In this document: positions 13,101 through 25,146 of the stretch, in pieces
Numbering within the stretch: position 1 is the first letter of the stretch
Layout: the number at the start of each line of letters is the position of its first letter
DNA from: Cydia pomonella
Lineage: Eukaryota > Arthropoda > Insecta > Lepidoptera > Tortricidae
DNA length: 64,000 nt
Reading direction: 5' to 3'
NCBI RefSeq assembly: GCF_033807575.1
Contig: NC_084703.1
Coordinates: 2,914,001-2,978,000, forward strand
Notes under the pieces: generated by a model
Seen by the model: the letters and a program-made list of their open reading frames with translations, nothing else
Database searches by the model: none
What the model was told of the DNA's origin: nothing
Made by a program: the position numbers and the translations under genes

Positions 13101-13188
13101 GAAGGATTACATTGCGATATTAATACACGTAAAGTAAGTTTAAAAGTGTGTATAATATTAAATAAAATATTCAATAAATAAATATTAA
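10107..13188. other. Long stretch without a recognised gene
   Basis: 10741-11050 is CpG-richer (GCGCGCCTGCGCGATGCGCC at 10949) and shares TATAGTGCTTTTCTC with 11776, which suggests decayed repeats. No ORF shows a known domain, and no tRNA is visible. Confidence 0.5.
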
Positions 13189-13400
13189 ATATTACAGGGC
13201 ATTATTACACAAATTGACTTAGGTCCCATAGTAAGCTCAATAAGGCTTGTTGTTGAGGGTACTTAGATATAAATATTTATAAATACTTAAATACATAGAA
13301 AACACCAATGACTCGGAAAAAATATCCATGCACATCACACGAATAAATGTCCTTACCAGGATTTGAACCCGGGACCATTAGCTTCGTATAAACGAGCCAT
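13189..13400 (-). mobile_element. tRNA-derived SINE, family 2, fragment
   Basis: GGATTTGAACCCGGGACCAT (B box complement) and the ATTACACAAATTGACTTAGG tail are present; the head is mutated. Confidence 0.75.
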
Positions 13401-13487
13401 TACTACGTTATTTAAGCATTAGAAAATAATCCACTAACTTTGTCGACTTTTGTAACGGGGTTCGTTTTCGTCAAATCCGGTAGTTCA

Positions 13488-13667
13488 GTACCCCTAGTGT
13501 AAATTTAAACGACATCATAACGTGACGAACGCGTTTGCGTTAAGTCTTATTTTGTATAGGATTTTGAGTTTCCAAAACGTCCCGCTTGGCGCGCTCTTTC
13601 TAAATCACATACAAAATAAGACTAAACGCAAACGCGTACGTCACGTTTCGAAATACACTAGGGGTAC
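13488..13667. mobile_element. Palindromic GTACCCCTAG element, copy 4, inverted
   Basis: 180 bp; the core reads CGTCCCGCTTGGCGCGC, so it is inverted relative to the other copies, with about 10 bp missing near its right end. Confidence 0.85.
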
Positions 13668-14296
13668 TGATTTTTTGCAGACTTGTTTGTGATGTTGGCT
13701 CAGTCGCCCAAATCTAAAAAACACGATAATTTCGCGGTTTACTCGATTTTTGATAAAGTTGCGTTCGGCGCTCGAGGTCTCAAACTGGGGTTATTCATTG
13801 GGCAAACATCATAAACAAGTCTGCAAACTATCAGAATTACCGGAATTGACGCAAACGCTAATGTATAGAGTTTCTGGATCAAAAAGGGTAAACAATCTTG
13901 ACGTGTATTTTAAATGAATAACACTTTTGAAAAATAAGTCATAGCAAATGAATGAATGAATAAGAATAAGAAACCATTTATTGCCACACAAAATACAATG
14001 TTTAACTTAAAAAAAAAATTAGGCATGCGCGGCAAAAGGAACGGACTCAGCATACGCTGCGTCAGCCATTTTATTACAAATTGACTGCGCAGCGCTGATT
14101 TTCAGTCCGTCCCCTTCACTGAACCACATTGAATGATGCTTTTATTCGAAACACACATACACAACAACATTAAAATAGACTTAAATCTAGGTAAATTAGA
14201 AGTTACAGTGCTGCGGGTTGTTCCAGAAAAGGATAACACTCAGCATGTGTCGCAGCACATTAGTAGTGTTGTGACGCTGATTTTCAGTGTACCCAT

Positions 14297-14366
14297 TGAC
14301 ACGTAAAACAACACAGAACAACACAGAACAACACAGAACAACACAGAACAACACAGAACAACACAG
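14297..14366. repeat. 10-bp minisatellite AACACAGAAC, about six copies
   Basis: Near-perfect decamer repeat; the last unit ends AACACAGATC. Confidence 0.95.
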
Positions 14367-14489
14367 ATCATAAAAACAGAACCGAAGCAGAATACAACAG
14401 AATATGCAGTTAACATTGAAATGTATTTATAAGAAAACCAGGACATGTTTATTAATAAATACATCTTCTTATCTTATCTTCTAATTTCC

Positions 14490-14812
14490 GGGGGCCCTTG
14501 CGGATACACTTCGACCCATAGGGATCTTTTGTGTAGTTGCCCCCTAAGGAAAGACCCATTAGCTACTCAAGAGCCTTTTTGACCATTTCCATGTGTCGGA
14601 TGATGGAGCTTATGGGTAGCCTTTTGAATTCCTTTGGTTCCAGATAGCCTGCTCCAAAGTCCTTCATTCTTTGTCTGGCGAGGGCGTGACATTCACACAT
14701 TAGGTGTGTTACTGTCTCTTCCTCTTCACCACACATTCGACAATCGGTGTCGTCAGAGTGTCCCATCCTGGCCAAAACCCCTTTGACCCCATAATGGCCC
14801 GTAAACACCCCT
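14490..14812 (-). mobile_element. Non-LTR retrotransposon C-terminal fragment
   Basis: The minus-strand frame gives LTGHYGVKGVLARMGHS-type sequence, then DCRMCGEEEETVTHLMCECH, the Cys/His zinc-binding motif found near the end of R1/I-group reverse transcriptase ORFs. Only the last ~90 residues remain, fused to unrelated sequence upstream. Confidence 0.8.
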
Positions 14813-15001
14813 GTTATATTAATAAATACATACTTACACAATATTACATAAACAAATATATAAACTCTGAATCACAGAAGTCGGTACAAATACAGTTGGG
14901 TGTAGGTTTAGGTCGGCTAATTGGAGGTCGTTTGTTCCTTGTGTGTGTATCAATTATAAATCATAAATGATTGATCATTATTTTGGTTTCTTAAGTAATC
15001 G

Positions 15002-15554
15002 TTTTTAGGGTTCCGTAGCCAAATGGCAAAAAACGGAACCCTTATAGATTCGTCATGTCCGTCTGTCTGTCCGATTCTGTCACAGCCACTTTTTTCCGAA
15101 ACTATAAAAGCTATACTGTTCAAACTTGGTAAGTAGATGTATTCTATGAACCGCATTATAATGTTTACACAAAAATAGAAAAAATAACAATAAATTTTGG
15201 GGGTTCCCCATACTTAGAACTGAAACTCAAAAAATCTTTTTTCATCAAACCCATACGTGTGGGGTATCTATGGATAGGTCTTTAAAAATGATATTGAGGT
15301 TTCTAATATCATTTTTTTCTAAAATGAATAGTTTGCGCGAGAGACACTTCCAAAGTGGTAAAATGTGTGTCCCCCCCCCCCCCCGTAACTTCTAAAATAA
15401 CAGAATGAAAAATCTAAAAAAAATATACATTACCATGCAAACTTCCACCGAAAATTGGTTTGAACCAGATCTAGTAAGTAGTTTTTTTTAATACGTCATA
15501 AATGGTACGGAACCCTTCATGGGCGAGTCCGACTCACACTTGGCCGCTTTTTTT
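15002..15554 (+). repeat. TTTTTAGGGTTCCGTA-type repeat, copy
   Basis: Both ends are present, with CCGTCTGTCTGTCCG near the start and GACTCACACTTGGCCGC at the end, plus a run of C at 15370-15384. Confidence 0.75.
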
Positions 15555-15779
15555 AACAGCATTTATCAATAAAAATATACGTCAAGAGTGTTTACCATTT
15601 TACTGATGCTATAAAAAAAAAAAGTGTAGTAAGTGTTGAACCTTGCACAATAGAAGGTTCGCTGCCTTTTCGCAAAGTTTCGGATCAAAACCCAGATGTA
15701 ACGAAAAGTGTGACGCGGTGGCTTATATCTCTACCCATATGCATAGTTTGGATATCAGTGTATAGAGAAAAGTAGCGAT

Positions 15780-16032
15780 ATTACAGCTGATTTAGCGCTA
15801 GAATAGTACATTACGATACAAGTGCGAAAAATAGGAAATTCGAAACGAGTGGCGATAAATTAAAACACGACCGAAGGGAGTGTTTTAAATCGACACGAGT
15901 TGCGAATTACCTATTCGCACATGTATCGTACAACGTTTTACAGTACATATGGCCCTTTAAATGTTCGACACAGTAACATAATATGCTACTTCTCGCACTA
16001 GTGCTATAAAGTAGCCCCATATGTACTGTAAA
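15780..16032. repeat. Interspersed repeat with complementary halves
   Basis: ATTTCGCACTTGT-type and GGGAGTGTTTTAAATCGACACGA-type motifs (given here in part) recur at 34690-34862 in shorter form. A second repeat type with GTGTGGGTTTATGAAACGA and GTTTTAATGCCTAATTATGT is at 26440-26590 and 48855-48990. Confidence 0.55.
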
Positions 16033-16138
16033 GAATGCTTTTGGATCTAAAACATACACTTATGCGCCCTGTTTATTTAGGGATTAAATCAGTCCATGGA
16101 CGGATTTAGGTATAAGTATTGTCATTTGATATAATGAT

Positions 16139-16505
16139 ACTAGCCTTTGCCCACGATTTTGTCTGAGTGGAATTAGTCATTTGGGAAGCTTATTGTTTAT
16201 TCTGCTTTAAACTTCCTTATATTTGAGGGACAACTATAGCGTCTAGATAGTGTAATGACAATCATTCAATTTGAGCATATGCTTGCATCAATTATCAGGC
16301 GTCACAACAATTATCCCATTTCTACACCGCTTTTCACCGTCAGGGATAAATATCGCGATAAAAACTATCGTATGTTCTTTCTCGAGACTCAAAGTATATC
16401 TAAACCAAATTTTACTAAATCGGTTCAGCGGTTTAAGCGTGAAGAGGTAACAGAACAGACAGACGGACAAACAGACAGACAGACATACTTTCGCATTTAT
16501 AACAT
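16139..16505 (+). repeat. Interspersed repeat (CTAGCCTTTGCCCACG...GACAGACAGACAT)
   Basis: It starts CTAGCCTTTGCCCACG and ends with AATCGGTTCAGCGGTTTAAG and a GACAGAC tract then TTTCGCATTTATAA. I recognise the pattern as a common lepidopteran repeat; the class is uncertain. Confidence 0.65.
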
Positions 16506-16874
16506 TTTTAAGTATTATGTAGGTGTGGATTTTATTGTACGAGTATTATTCTATTTGAATCATATCGGCTCACTGCAAATGTTTGTCTAATCCACCCAAA
16601 TCGATAGGTAAATCGTTTGATCCATGAGCTCGGAATCTGAAGATAATTTAATTACCCCCGCGGGGATAAAACAGACGTTCCAAGGGGATAAAAGAGATAC
16701 AAGTAAAATAGATTTGTAAATATTGGCAGATTGTTGTAAATTAGGGGTAAATTTAATATTATACTGATAAGGTTAAAGTCCTTTCGGTGATTTTTATCGC
16801 ATTAAGAATCCCAGGCAAGCTTGGTCGAATTTCCCGATACAAACGGAGTTATGCTCTGATTTTAAAATTCATCA

Positions 16875-17225
16875 TCATCATCATCATCATATCAGCCTTT
16901 TATCGCCCACTGCTGAGCATAGGCCTCTCTTCTAGTACGCCACTTATCCCGGTCCCGAGCCAGTCTCATCCAGAAGTGACCCGCAGTCTGCCGAATGTCG
17001 TCCACCCAACGAGCCAACGGACGCCAGGCACTCCTTTCGTCTGAAAGCGGCCACCATTCCGTTAGCATTTTGGCCCACCTGGCAACATGTCCCGCCCAGC
17101 TCCATTTTAATTTGGTAATGACGTGTCCGACGTCTTGCACCTTGGTGCGACGTCGGATCTCGATATTCCTCACTCGGTCTTGAAGTTTGATGCCGAGCAT
17201 GGCGCGCTCCATGGCTCCTTGGCGC
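16875..17225 (-). mobile_element. RTE-like LINE C-terminal fragment
   Basis: The minus frame contains KLKWSWAGHVARWAKM and RDRDKWRTRREAYAQQW, the usual end of RTE-type reverse transcriptase proteins, and the CCCACTGCTGAGCATAGGCC 3' end complement. Confidence 0.85.
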
Positions 17226-17462
17226 GCTTGATTTTAAAATTACGTGTTGGATTGTAATGAAACTTTGCACATTCAATGATATGAGGTATATCTAGGGCTG
17301 AAATTAGTTTATATTCCTCCACCTAATAAAACAAATGAAATACAGCAAAAACAAGTTTTGTATGAAAATTACAAATTCGACTAATTTTTTTAACCATGGT
17401 ATCCGAGGCTACATAAACTAATTACAGGACTAGATATACCTTATCCTATTGTTAGTACGGTC

Positions 17463-17956
17463 ACGTCTGAAAATATCGATACAGAAAAAGTGACAAAAAA
17501 ATATACACTACCCTAGTATAATAATAATGATTAATATTTATTTAATATTGATTTATGTTTATTATTTTTTTAGTAGTAATGATTTGAATTTTAATTTAAT
17601 TTAATTTATTGGATGTATGAATTGTGTTGATTATTAATATTTTATATTGTTATATTTTATATTATTTAATTTGATAATTTTGACATGTCAGAATATTATA
17701 ATAATAATTTAATTTAATTTATTGGATATTTGAATTGTTTTGATTATTTTTATACTGTTTTATTTTACTGTAATTGAATTTGATTATTATTATTTATTAT
17801 CTTAATTGTACTTAAATTGACATAGACCTAATTATATATTGTATTACCTTTTAACTTGTAAAATTTGCAATTTTATCAATAAAGGAATATGAATATGAAT
17901 ATAAGGTCGTGTATACATATTTTTGGCCCTTCGACCGTCTCGATGTTTTCAGACGT
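17463..17956. mobile_element. Palindromic element split by a LINE 3' tail
   Basis: Ends ACGTCTGAAAATATCGA and TCGATGTTTTCAGACGT are inverted. The inner flank TCGTGTATACATATTTTTGG matches the element at 1239-1374. About 370 bp of AT-rich sequence ending ATCAATAAAGGAATATGAAT sits in the middle and looks like the 3' end of a CR1/Jockey-type LINE. Confidence 0.6.
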
Positions 17957-18208
17957 ACAAAGTATCAGAGCAATTTAGCAAGTCGTAAAATAAGAACATA
18001 ACTACGTTTGTAAGCAGAACCCAGCTTGCTGGGACCCGTTAATCTGCAGGTATTTTTCCTCATACGGCCCTTTGAAGAACAGAAATAACCCATTACATTT
18101 TGCTTGTTAACATGTGAAAGTAAATTATACGAGAAAACTGTGCAGACGAGAGGCAATTTTTGTACGTCTGCCTTTTTGCATTAATTGCTTTTTCATTACG
18201 TAGGAAAC

Positions 18209-18892
18209 TTTTTAGGGTTCCGTAGTCAACTAGGAACCCTTATAGTTTCGCCATGTCCGTCTGTCTGTCTGTCTGTCTGTCCGAGGCTTTGCACCGTGGT
18301 CGTTAGTGCTAGAAAGCTGAAATTCGGCATGGATATATAAATCAATAAAGCCGACAAAGTCGTTCAAATAAATTTAAAATTTTAATCCTACACGTAAAGA
18401 GGGGGTGATTTTTTCTTTGCTTCAACCCTACATTGTGGGGTATCGTTGGAAAGGTCTTTCAAAACTAATAGGGGTCTTTAACAAACATTTTTTGATAAAG
18501 TGAATATATTCGGAGATAATCGCTCCGAAAGAAAAAAACAAATGTGTCCCCCCCCCCCCCCTCTAACTTTCGAACCATAGGTCCAAAAAATATGAAAAAA
18601 ATCGTGGAAGTAGAGCTTAAGAAAGACATTAAACGAAAACTATAGCGGACATGATCAGTTTAGCTTTTTTTGAGTTATCGCAAAAAGTTACCCTTTCATA
18701 GTAAAAAGACTTACTTTAATTAGGTACTGATTATGCAAATTTGCCTATTTGTTTAACTCGCGTGAAAGGTACCGTTTCATCCCTTGGTTAACAATTTACT
18801 ATACTTTAAGCTCCAGTTTAGCTTATTGAGACGGAAGAGTAACTACGGAACCCCACACTGAGCGTGGCCCGACATGCTCTTGGCCGGTTTTT
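18209..18892 (+). repeat. TTTTTAGGGTTCCGTA-type repeat, copy
   Basis: Near-identical over its length to 5265-5968, including the AACTAGGAACCC start and the ATGCTCTTGGCCGGTTTTT end. Confidence 0.8.
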
Positions 18893-18899
18893 ATTATAG

Positions 18900-19570
18900 A
18901 ATAGAATATAATAGAAGAAGCTTTATTCCAAAAAACTTAACTAATAAAAAAAAACAACTTAACTAATAGCACTGACAGTATCATTATAAAGCGTCACTGA
19001 AATGGTTTCCACTCAGCTTCATGTCAAGGAACCTTTGTACACCGACGCTGGTCTTCCGTGGAAACCCTTTCAAACGGCACACTTTTGATTAGAACTTATA
19101 AATAAATCCACGTGTGACACAAAGTCAAGTATTTATGCCGCTCAAGATGTTTGACATGTAGAATTGTATTTTAACCAATTCATCTGTATATTCCGTCGCC
19201 GCACTTTTTATCTTATTAGAGGTAGAAATGGCTTTTTTATTGCCTTGTACAGGATATTAAAAAGTGGTCGCTTTTTTATAAGTGCTATATTGCTAGAACT
19301 TCAACTAAGCCCCGGGGCTTTTTTCTAGCTTTTATCAAGCTTTATCAGTTCTCTCGGCTCGGTCTTACTATTAAACCGGAATTAATTAAGACTTGCCCAC
19401 AGACTACACAGACACCGCGTTATGAAGCGTTTACAAAGAGCACGCGGTCACCACACATAGGTGCAATTTCACTCGTAAAATGCTAAAATTTTAACAGCAT
19501 ATCCGATTGTATTTTATACTTTTTTTATTTATTTATTTCAAATAACAAATTGCACCTTACAGCTAATGCC
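18900..19570. other. No gene seen
   Basis: AT-rich, with no element boundaries found. Confidence 0.5.
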
Positions 19571-20019
19571 AAAGCGAGCTTTGCTCAGTTATAACTATTT
19601 ATTGTAATATGGTGGTGTATAGGTGATAATCTTAACTACATTTTTTTACTAAATTAAACTTGTCTAAAACAATAAAAATTAAAAAATTATATATAAACTT
19701 GAACATATAAAAAAAAAAGTTAATCACCGGGCGAGATTCGAACCCGTAACACTCGATTAGCAGTCCGCGTCTTCACCCGCTGGACCAGACGGACAGTGGC
19801 CGGCAACACGAAATTAGCGACCATATTCTGCGTCGAAAGAAAAACGCATTAAAACTCGAAAACACGCGTTTTCCCAAACATAAGAATAATCTAGATAGAT
19901 TGTATACCCCCAAAAACCCCCATATACCAAATTTCAGCGAAATCGTTAGAGCCGTTTCCGGGATCACAGAATAATATATATATATATATACAAGAATTGC
20001 TCGTTTAAAAAGGTATAAG
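19571..20019 (-). repeat. Interspersed repeat with internal tRNA-Ser-like segment, copy 1
   Basis: On the minus strand it runs from TTTTTAAACGAGCAATTCTT through AACGGCTCTAACGATTTCGC and a tRNA-like block (19723-19800) to GAGCAAAGCTCGC. Related full copies lie near 41 kb and 63 kb. Confidence 0.75.
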
Positions 20020-20462
20020 ATAAAGCATTAACATTATAAAGCAATAACACATGAGCAGCTAAGACACAGGAATTCATGACGGTATAGTACTCTCAGGCAT
20101 CTCTCTTTCTAACATCCTCTTGCATTCCATTAGCACTCGCCCCATCGCACTCACAAACAAATCCCACTGTGGCTGCGCCTCGAGCAGGGAGTTGATCAGT
20201 GCGTGAGCGAGCGCTATTTTACACTAAAAAAAAATAATCTGTTTATTTCATATCAAAAAAACATGCATTTTTCTAACTTAACTACTAATCTTAAATTAAA
20301 AAGATTTTTTGAGTTAAGGAGTCTAGGCGTGTAGAATTAATTATACAGTACACTTCATCTTTGTATAAATTTTCATTATTTTCGCATTTTAAGCATGTGT
20401 TTCTTTATCATAGATCTAACTTGCCCACATGTTCGACCTTCTAATATACCGACTATAATGGC

Positions 20463-20596
20463 CTAGTTGGGAGTTTTCAGAAATAGTGCACCCAATCAGC
20501 GTGATAATTAAGAAAAGTTTATCGCTGTCAGTTTTGTGACGACATTTCATGAAATCTTTATTGGGTACACTATTCTCTGAAAACTCCCGCTAGACT
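20463..20596. mobile_element. Palindromic miniature element
   Basis: GGGAGTTTTCAGAAATAGTG near the left pairs with CACTATTCTCTGAAAACTCC near the right. Confidence 0.7.
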
Positions 20597-21250
20597 AGCT
20601 AAAAGTGTGTAATGTGTGTAGCTAGATTATTTTTAATATGATTAATGTACACGAATACTGTTTGGGAACTTGACACATGTTGAATATTATAACAAAATTT
20701 AGTTAAATGCAGAGAAAATGAGCCATCCATTATAAAAAAAGTGGATTTAAAAAAAAAATATTGATATTATAAAAAAATACAAGGCTCCAAAGTCTCATTT
20801 TTTTTTTTGTTTTGTCTTTAAAAAATAGAAAAGAAAATGGTACCATTCGATTCCTTATATTTTATTGAAAAATAAATTGTACGACAACTATACACATAAA
20901 CGCAATATTTCAGGGTCAAAATGGCAATTTCCTTGATCTTCCGTACATTTAGGACTGACTTATGTAATGTGACGTCACATCATATTATCATTTTGTTAGA
21001 GGCGTTTCAATCAGTTCAAGCTAGTTATAATAATCCTCTGTATATATCCATTATGTATATTGTTATTGTAAATAATTAATTATAAATAATTTACTTATTA
21101 CTCTTATTAGACTGTACCTACATTAAAGCACTACTATAGATCGTGTCATACACGACGCGTGCCTTAACTCATAATGTCATGTTGTTAAAGATTAGATTTG
21201 ACAAATCCGCGCATCATCGTGGGTGACACGAACTATACATAGAAGCAGCG
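20597..21250. other. No gene seen
   Basis: Very AT-rich, with poly(A) and poly(T) runs. Confidence 0.55.
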
Positions 21251-21307
21251 TTGAATGCATACAATCACGGGATGTAAGGAAATTGAAATAGGTGTGCGGC
21301 AAACGCA

Positions 21308-21391
21308 TTTGTCGCTGCGTTTGTCGCTAGGTTTGTCGCTGCGTTTGTCGCTGCGTTTGTCGCTGCGTTTGTCGCTGCGTTTGTCGCATAA
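21308..21391. repeat. 12-bp minisatellite GTTTGTCGCTGC, about seven copies
   Basis: Seven units with one GCTAG variant. Both strands read as low-complexity peptides (RLSL or SDKR); not a gene. Confidence 0.95.
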
Positions 21392-21904
21392 AACAACCGC
21401 ACACTTAAGTATACCCGTACGTTCCGTACATCCGTGACATTCTACGTAATTATTTCGCAATGTCGCTTATTTAGGCCCAAATCAGAATCGCAAGTATTCA
21501 ATTATCCCATATCCTTAACTTTCGGGAGCAGGGCAAACAAATTAGCGCCTAATTTCTGCATGGACCTTGTTTATTTTTTCTCGTGAACAAATTAACGTTT
21601 AAAGCTGTTTTTTCTGTTTCTGTTTGTGAAGGATTTCTCATTGAGTTCATCATTTTAAACGCTTTTGTTAACTGGTCTGGTCTAGTCGGTAGCGACCCTT
21701 TTATTGGTAAGGTATTGGTTGGTATTTATGGGTAATTTTTATGTATTTAATTTAGGCATCTAGTATAAAAAAACATTCTCTCAATTAATCGAAAAATCAC
21801 AACTAGATAAATGAAGTGTGTTAGACTAATCTACATGGAAATTGTAGAGGTTTCAGTCGGTCCCATTTGACTGTACAATGAAAATGTTTATTTGATAATT
21901 TTTA

Positions 21905-22843
21905 AGCAAAAAAAAACCGACTTCAATGATCCGGAGACCGGTGAAAGACAGATTATTGTTGGATTTGGATTTCATACAATGAAATTAAAAAGACTGGTAA
22001 AATACCCGCAATAGGGTATTCGACTTTATTTAAAATAAATTATTCCACACTATGCATGAAATAATATTAAAAATAGCTATAAGTTTACTTAAAAGAGTTG
22101 AAAAGTACCCTCAATTCCTTATGGAATCCATCATCAAAACTCAAGCTTGACAAAAATGTACTTTGAAAACCTTACTGCTTCACAAACATGCGAAGAGAAC
22201 AAATTGCCAAACGTGAACTATGCGGCGTGGAAGAGTTCCATTCTGTTCATCATCAGCAGTTCCGCTTCATCAAATGTCACTTCTACAAATTTTAATGCTT
22301 GGTTTGATGATGAAAATACTAAGATCACTATACATATGCCTTTAATATTTGAGGAGTTCCCTCGATGCATCATGGACCCCATCGTCAGTACTCAAACTTG
22401 ACAAAAATTTGTCTTAAAAATCTAATTTGCTTCACAAACACAGCGAAGAGGACAAATCGCCAACGACGATCGAGCGGTCGTGAACTATGCGTCGTTGAAG
22501 AGTTCCATTCTGATCATCATCAGCAGTTCCACTTCATCAAATGTCACTTTTTAAATGTAAATGCTTGATTTGTTGATGAAAATACAAAAATCACTATATG
22601 TATGCTCTTCACATTTGAAGAGTTGCCTCGATTCCTCATGGATCCCATCATCAGTACTAGGTTTTGACAAAAACGGGACCAATGTGTATATATATACATA
22701 TATATAGATTCAAACAAAAAAACTTCAAAATCGGTTTAGAAATGACGGAGTTATGAAGTAACAAACATAAAGAAAAAACACACACACACACACACACCGA
22801 ATTGATAACCTTCTCCTTTTGAAATCTTGAAGTCGGTTAAAAG
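21905..22843. repeat. Element with ACCGACTTCAA inverted ends and internal tandem repeat
   Basis: AAAAACCGACTTCAATG at the left and TTGAAGTCGGTTAAAA at the right are inverted. Inside, about 250-275 bp is repeated two to three times (TTGACAAAAAT at about 22147, 22399 and 22673; GAAGAGTTCCATTCTG-like blocks). (CA)n lies at 22779-22797. The open frame at 22147-22401 is part of the tandem repeat and is not a gene. Confidence 0.75.
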
Positions 22844-23026
22844 AGGCATCTTTGCTACGATTTTCTGATATATAACTTAATCGTGTATGGGCAACTACAG
22901 AAATGAAGTCGATGCCATGAATAACCTGAACTGGTTAACCAAAACTGGTAAACCTAACCAAATACTTTATGAGTTTTGTAATTGCTGATTTCAATCAAGA
23001 TACCTGACGCCAAAATTTACAATACT

Positions 23027-23325
23027 TACTTACTGCTGTGGCGCAGTGACCCAAAGTGGATCTTGGCCTCCGACACCAAAGACCGCCATGCTTCCCTGTC
23101 CAAAGCCGTTTCTGTGCAGTCGACGGCGCCGAGTTCGCTAAGGTCTTTTTGCACTTCATCTCTCCAGCGGGACCTAGGGCGTCTTGCTGTCTCGTCTTCG
23201 GCCATTTGGAAATCCAGAGTACCTACGCCCTCCAGACTGCACGATCTTCACCCATCCGGACTACGTGCCCGAGCCTTCGGAGTCTGGCGCCAAAATTTAC
23301 AATGCGTCGACTTAAAAGTCTGATT
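23027..23325 (-). mobile_element. LINE C-terminal fragment, same family as 35.6 kb
   Basis: The minus strand ends with TTTGGGTCACTGCGCCACAG, like the end of the 35.6-kb fragment, and encodes pieces such as WRSLVSEAKI-type sequence with frame breaks. Confidence 0.75.
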
Positions 23326-23742
23326 TAAGATGACTGCATGTGCATTACTGTTGCGATGTACCTAGTTGCTACCGTTCTATCTATCAATTTTCTTGATTAA
23401 GGATCTGTTTCTAATTAACAAATAAATTAACTGCCAGATGAAACTTCCTGCATAACTTAGCACTTTATTAGTATCAGTTAAGCTGAATATTAGTTAAGCT
23501 TATATGAAGATTGTGACACGCCAACGATGACTTTATTCGTCAGATAAGTGGCAAGTAGCTTATTCAGGAGTTTACTTGAACATTTTGAAACAGGCCCTAA
23601 ATAAGTGACGTTAGTCGCCGCATTGCTATTGTGATGCAGGGCCCGTACTTTTCATGCCGTTGACGCAAAAATGACGTAATTGAACATACAGGTAGTTACT
23701 ACAAATTTAGATAACTTACTTATTGATGGGTATCATGGGATA

Positions 23743-24037
23743 AGCGCTGGTGGCCTAGCGGTAAGGGCGTGCGACTTGCAATCCGGAGGTCGCGGGTTCA
23801 ATAATTAATACGGGAAATATAATTTGATATTTACTAGTCGCTTTTCGGTGAAGGAAAACATCGTGAGGAAACCGGACTAATCCTAACAAGGCCTAGTTTT
23901 ACCCTCTGGGTTGGAAGGTCAGATGGCAGTCGTTTTCGCAAAAACTAGTGCCTACGCTAAATCTTGGGATTAGTTGTCAAGCGGACCCCAGACTCCCATG
24001 AGCCGTGGCAAAATGCCGGGACAACGCGAGGAAGAAG
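23743..24037 (+). mobile_element. tRNA-derived SINE, family 1, with 19-bp target duplication
   Basis: The same head and body; part of the segment after the B box is missing. ACTTATTGATGGGTATCAT is exactly repeated at 23718-23736 and 24038-24056, a target-primed insertion signature. Confidence 0.92.
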
Positions 24038-24282
24038 ACTTATTGATGGGTATCATAATAAATACTTGTTACGTGAATAAAAGCTTGTTACGCTGTTAAA
24101 AACCAAAAATATTTATTATTTCATAAATTAATAATCTATTATTTATTTGTGTGACAATAAAATGAAAGTCAGTTAGACGTTTCTAAACTGATTGTCAAGT
24201 ATATGTATCAGGTACCTAAAGAGGTTGACAAATGATTAATTATTACGAAAATACTAATTGGAATCATCTATGTAGCGTGACG

Positions 24283-24541
24283 TCATTTTTCTGTCAACGG
24301 CATGAAATGTACGGGCTCTGGGATGATGATAGATAGGGAGCGTGCATGAACTGTAGGAGGTAGCACAGGAGCTGTCAGGTTTTTGGCGCGAAGCGTAAAT
24401 GTTATGTTTATTGTTCCGATGTAGCTCACAAGATGGCCGAACCTACTATGCACAAGAAAACACTTGACGTGTAAATGTGCCTGTTTATGGTTCCGATTCA
24501 GAGCACAAGATGGCAGACCCTCCAACGCGCACGGTCCCTAT
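24283..24541 (+). repeat. Interspersed repeat (GGGAGCGTGCATGAACTGTA...)
   Basis: The block from TAGGGAGCGTGCATGAACTG to ACGCGCACGGTCCCTA is found again at 56145-56347 and, inverted and diverged, at 43503-43740 (CTGCCATCTTGTGGACTGAA). Short palindromes around CACAAGATGGC recur. Confidence 0.75.
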
Positions 24542-24918
24542 AGATAGATAGATAAAGCGTTTATTTGAGTGCGTTGATAACGTTCATTCTGTCATATTCT
24601 GTCACTCATCAAGGAAATTCACAGATATACTGAAACATCAGTCAGAATCTGAAATGAGCTCAAATCGGTTTCATTTCCGCAAAATCACAATACATGTACG
24701 AACATGTATAGACAATGAAAGCAGAGAAAGTATCTTTTTAGTATTGATCCTAGCGAAGTGTTCCACATGTTTCTTGTAGGAAATTTTATGATAATAATTT
24801 ATGTATATTTGATATTAGTGTCAAACTGTATGTTACCTTTTCTTTGTCTCTTGTCAATTTTCTTTCTCTCTTGTTATTTGTTTGTGTCACAAAGCATGTA
24901 AGTTGTGGTTGAATAAAG

Positions 24919-25094
24919 ATTTTATCTATCTATCTATCTATCTATCTATCAGTGGCGGCGCGTCACAAACATTCGTAGGGAACCCGGAGCTAATTTTGCT
25001 TTCCTTTTCTCCATGAACCGATCGTGAAAGTACTCAACGGGCTGAAGTTTAGACAAGCCGGTGGGAATCGAGTTCTTTGAACGATCCGCCACTG

Positions 25095-25146
<52 letters not shown>
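24919..25146. repeat. (CTAT)n microsatellite interrupted by a hAT element
   Basis: Tetranucleotide runs occupy 24919-24949 and 25095-25146; a short TAGA run also lies at 24541-24555. Confidence 0.95.
24950..25094. mobile_element. hAT-type miniature element, 145 bp, inside a TATC microsatellite
   Basis: Ends CAGTGGCGG and CCGCCACTG are inverted repeats. CTATCTAT flanks both sides, though the microsatellite makes this target duplication partly trivial. Confidence 0.8.

Noticed and set aside
14297..14366. CRISPR-like array
   Set aside because: The 10-bp units have no spacers; simple minisatellite.
19773..19967. Minus-strand frame repeated at 41.0 and 62.7 kb (ISLKFGIWGF)
   Set aside because: It reads through the tRNA-Ser-like interspersed repeat; similarity between copies is due to the repeat.
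21233..21460. Repetitive RSDK / RLSL proteins
   Set aside because: Both strands of a 12-bp minisatellite; no flanking gene structure.
22147..22401. 84-codon frame as a possible gene
   Set aside because: It is one unit of a decayed tandem repeat inside an element with inverted ends.
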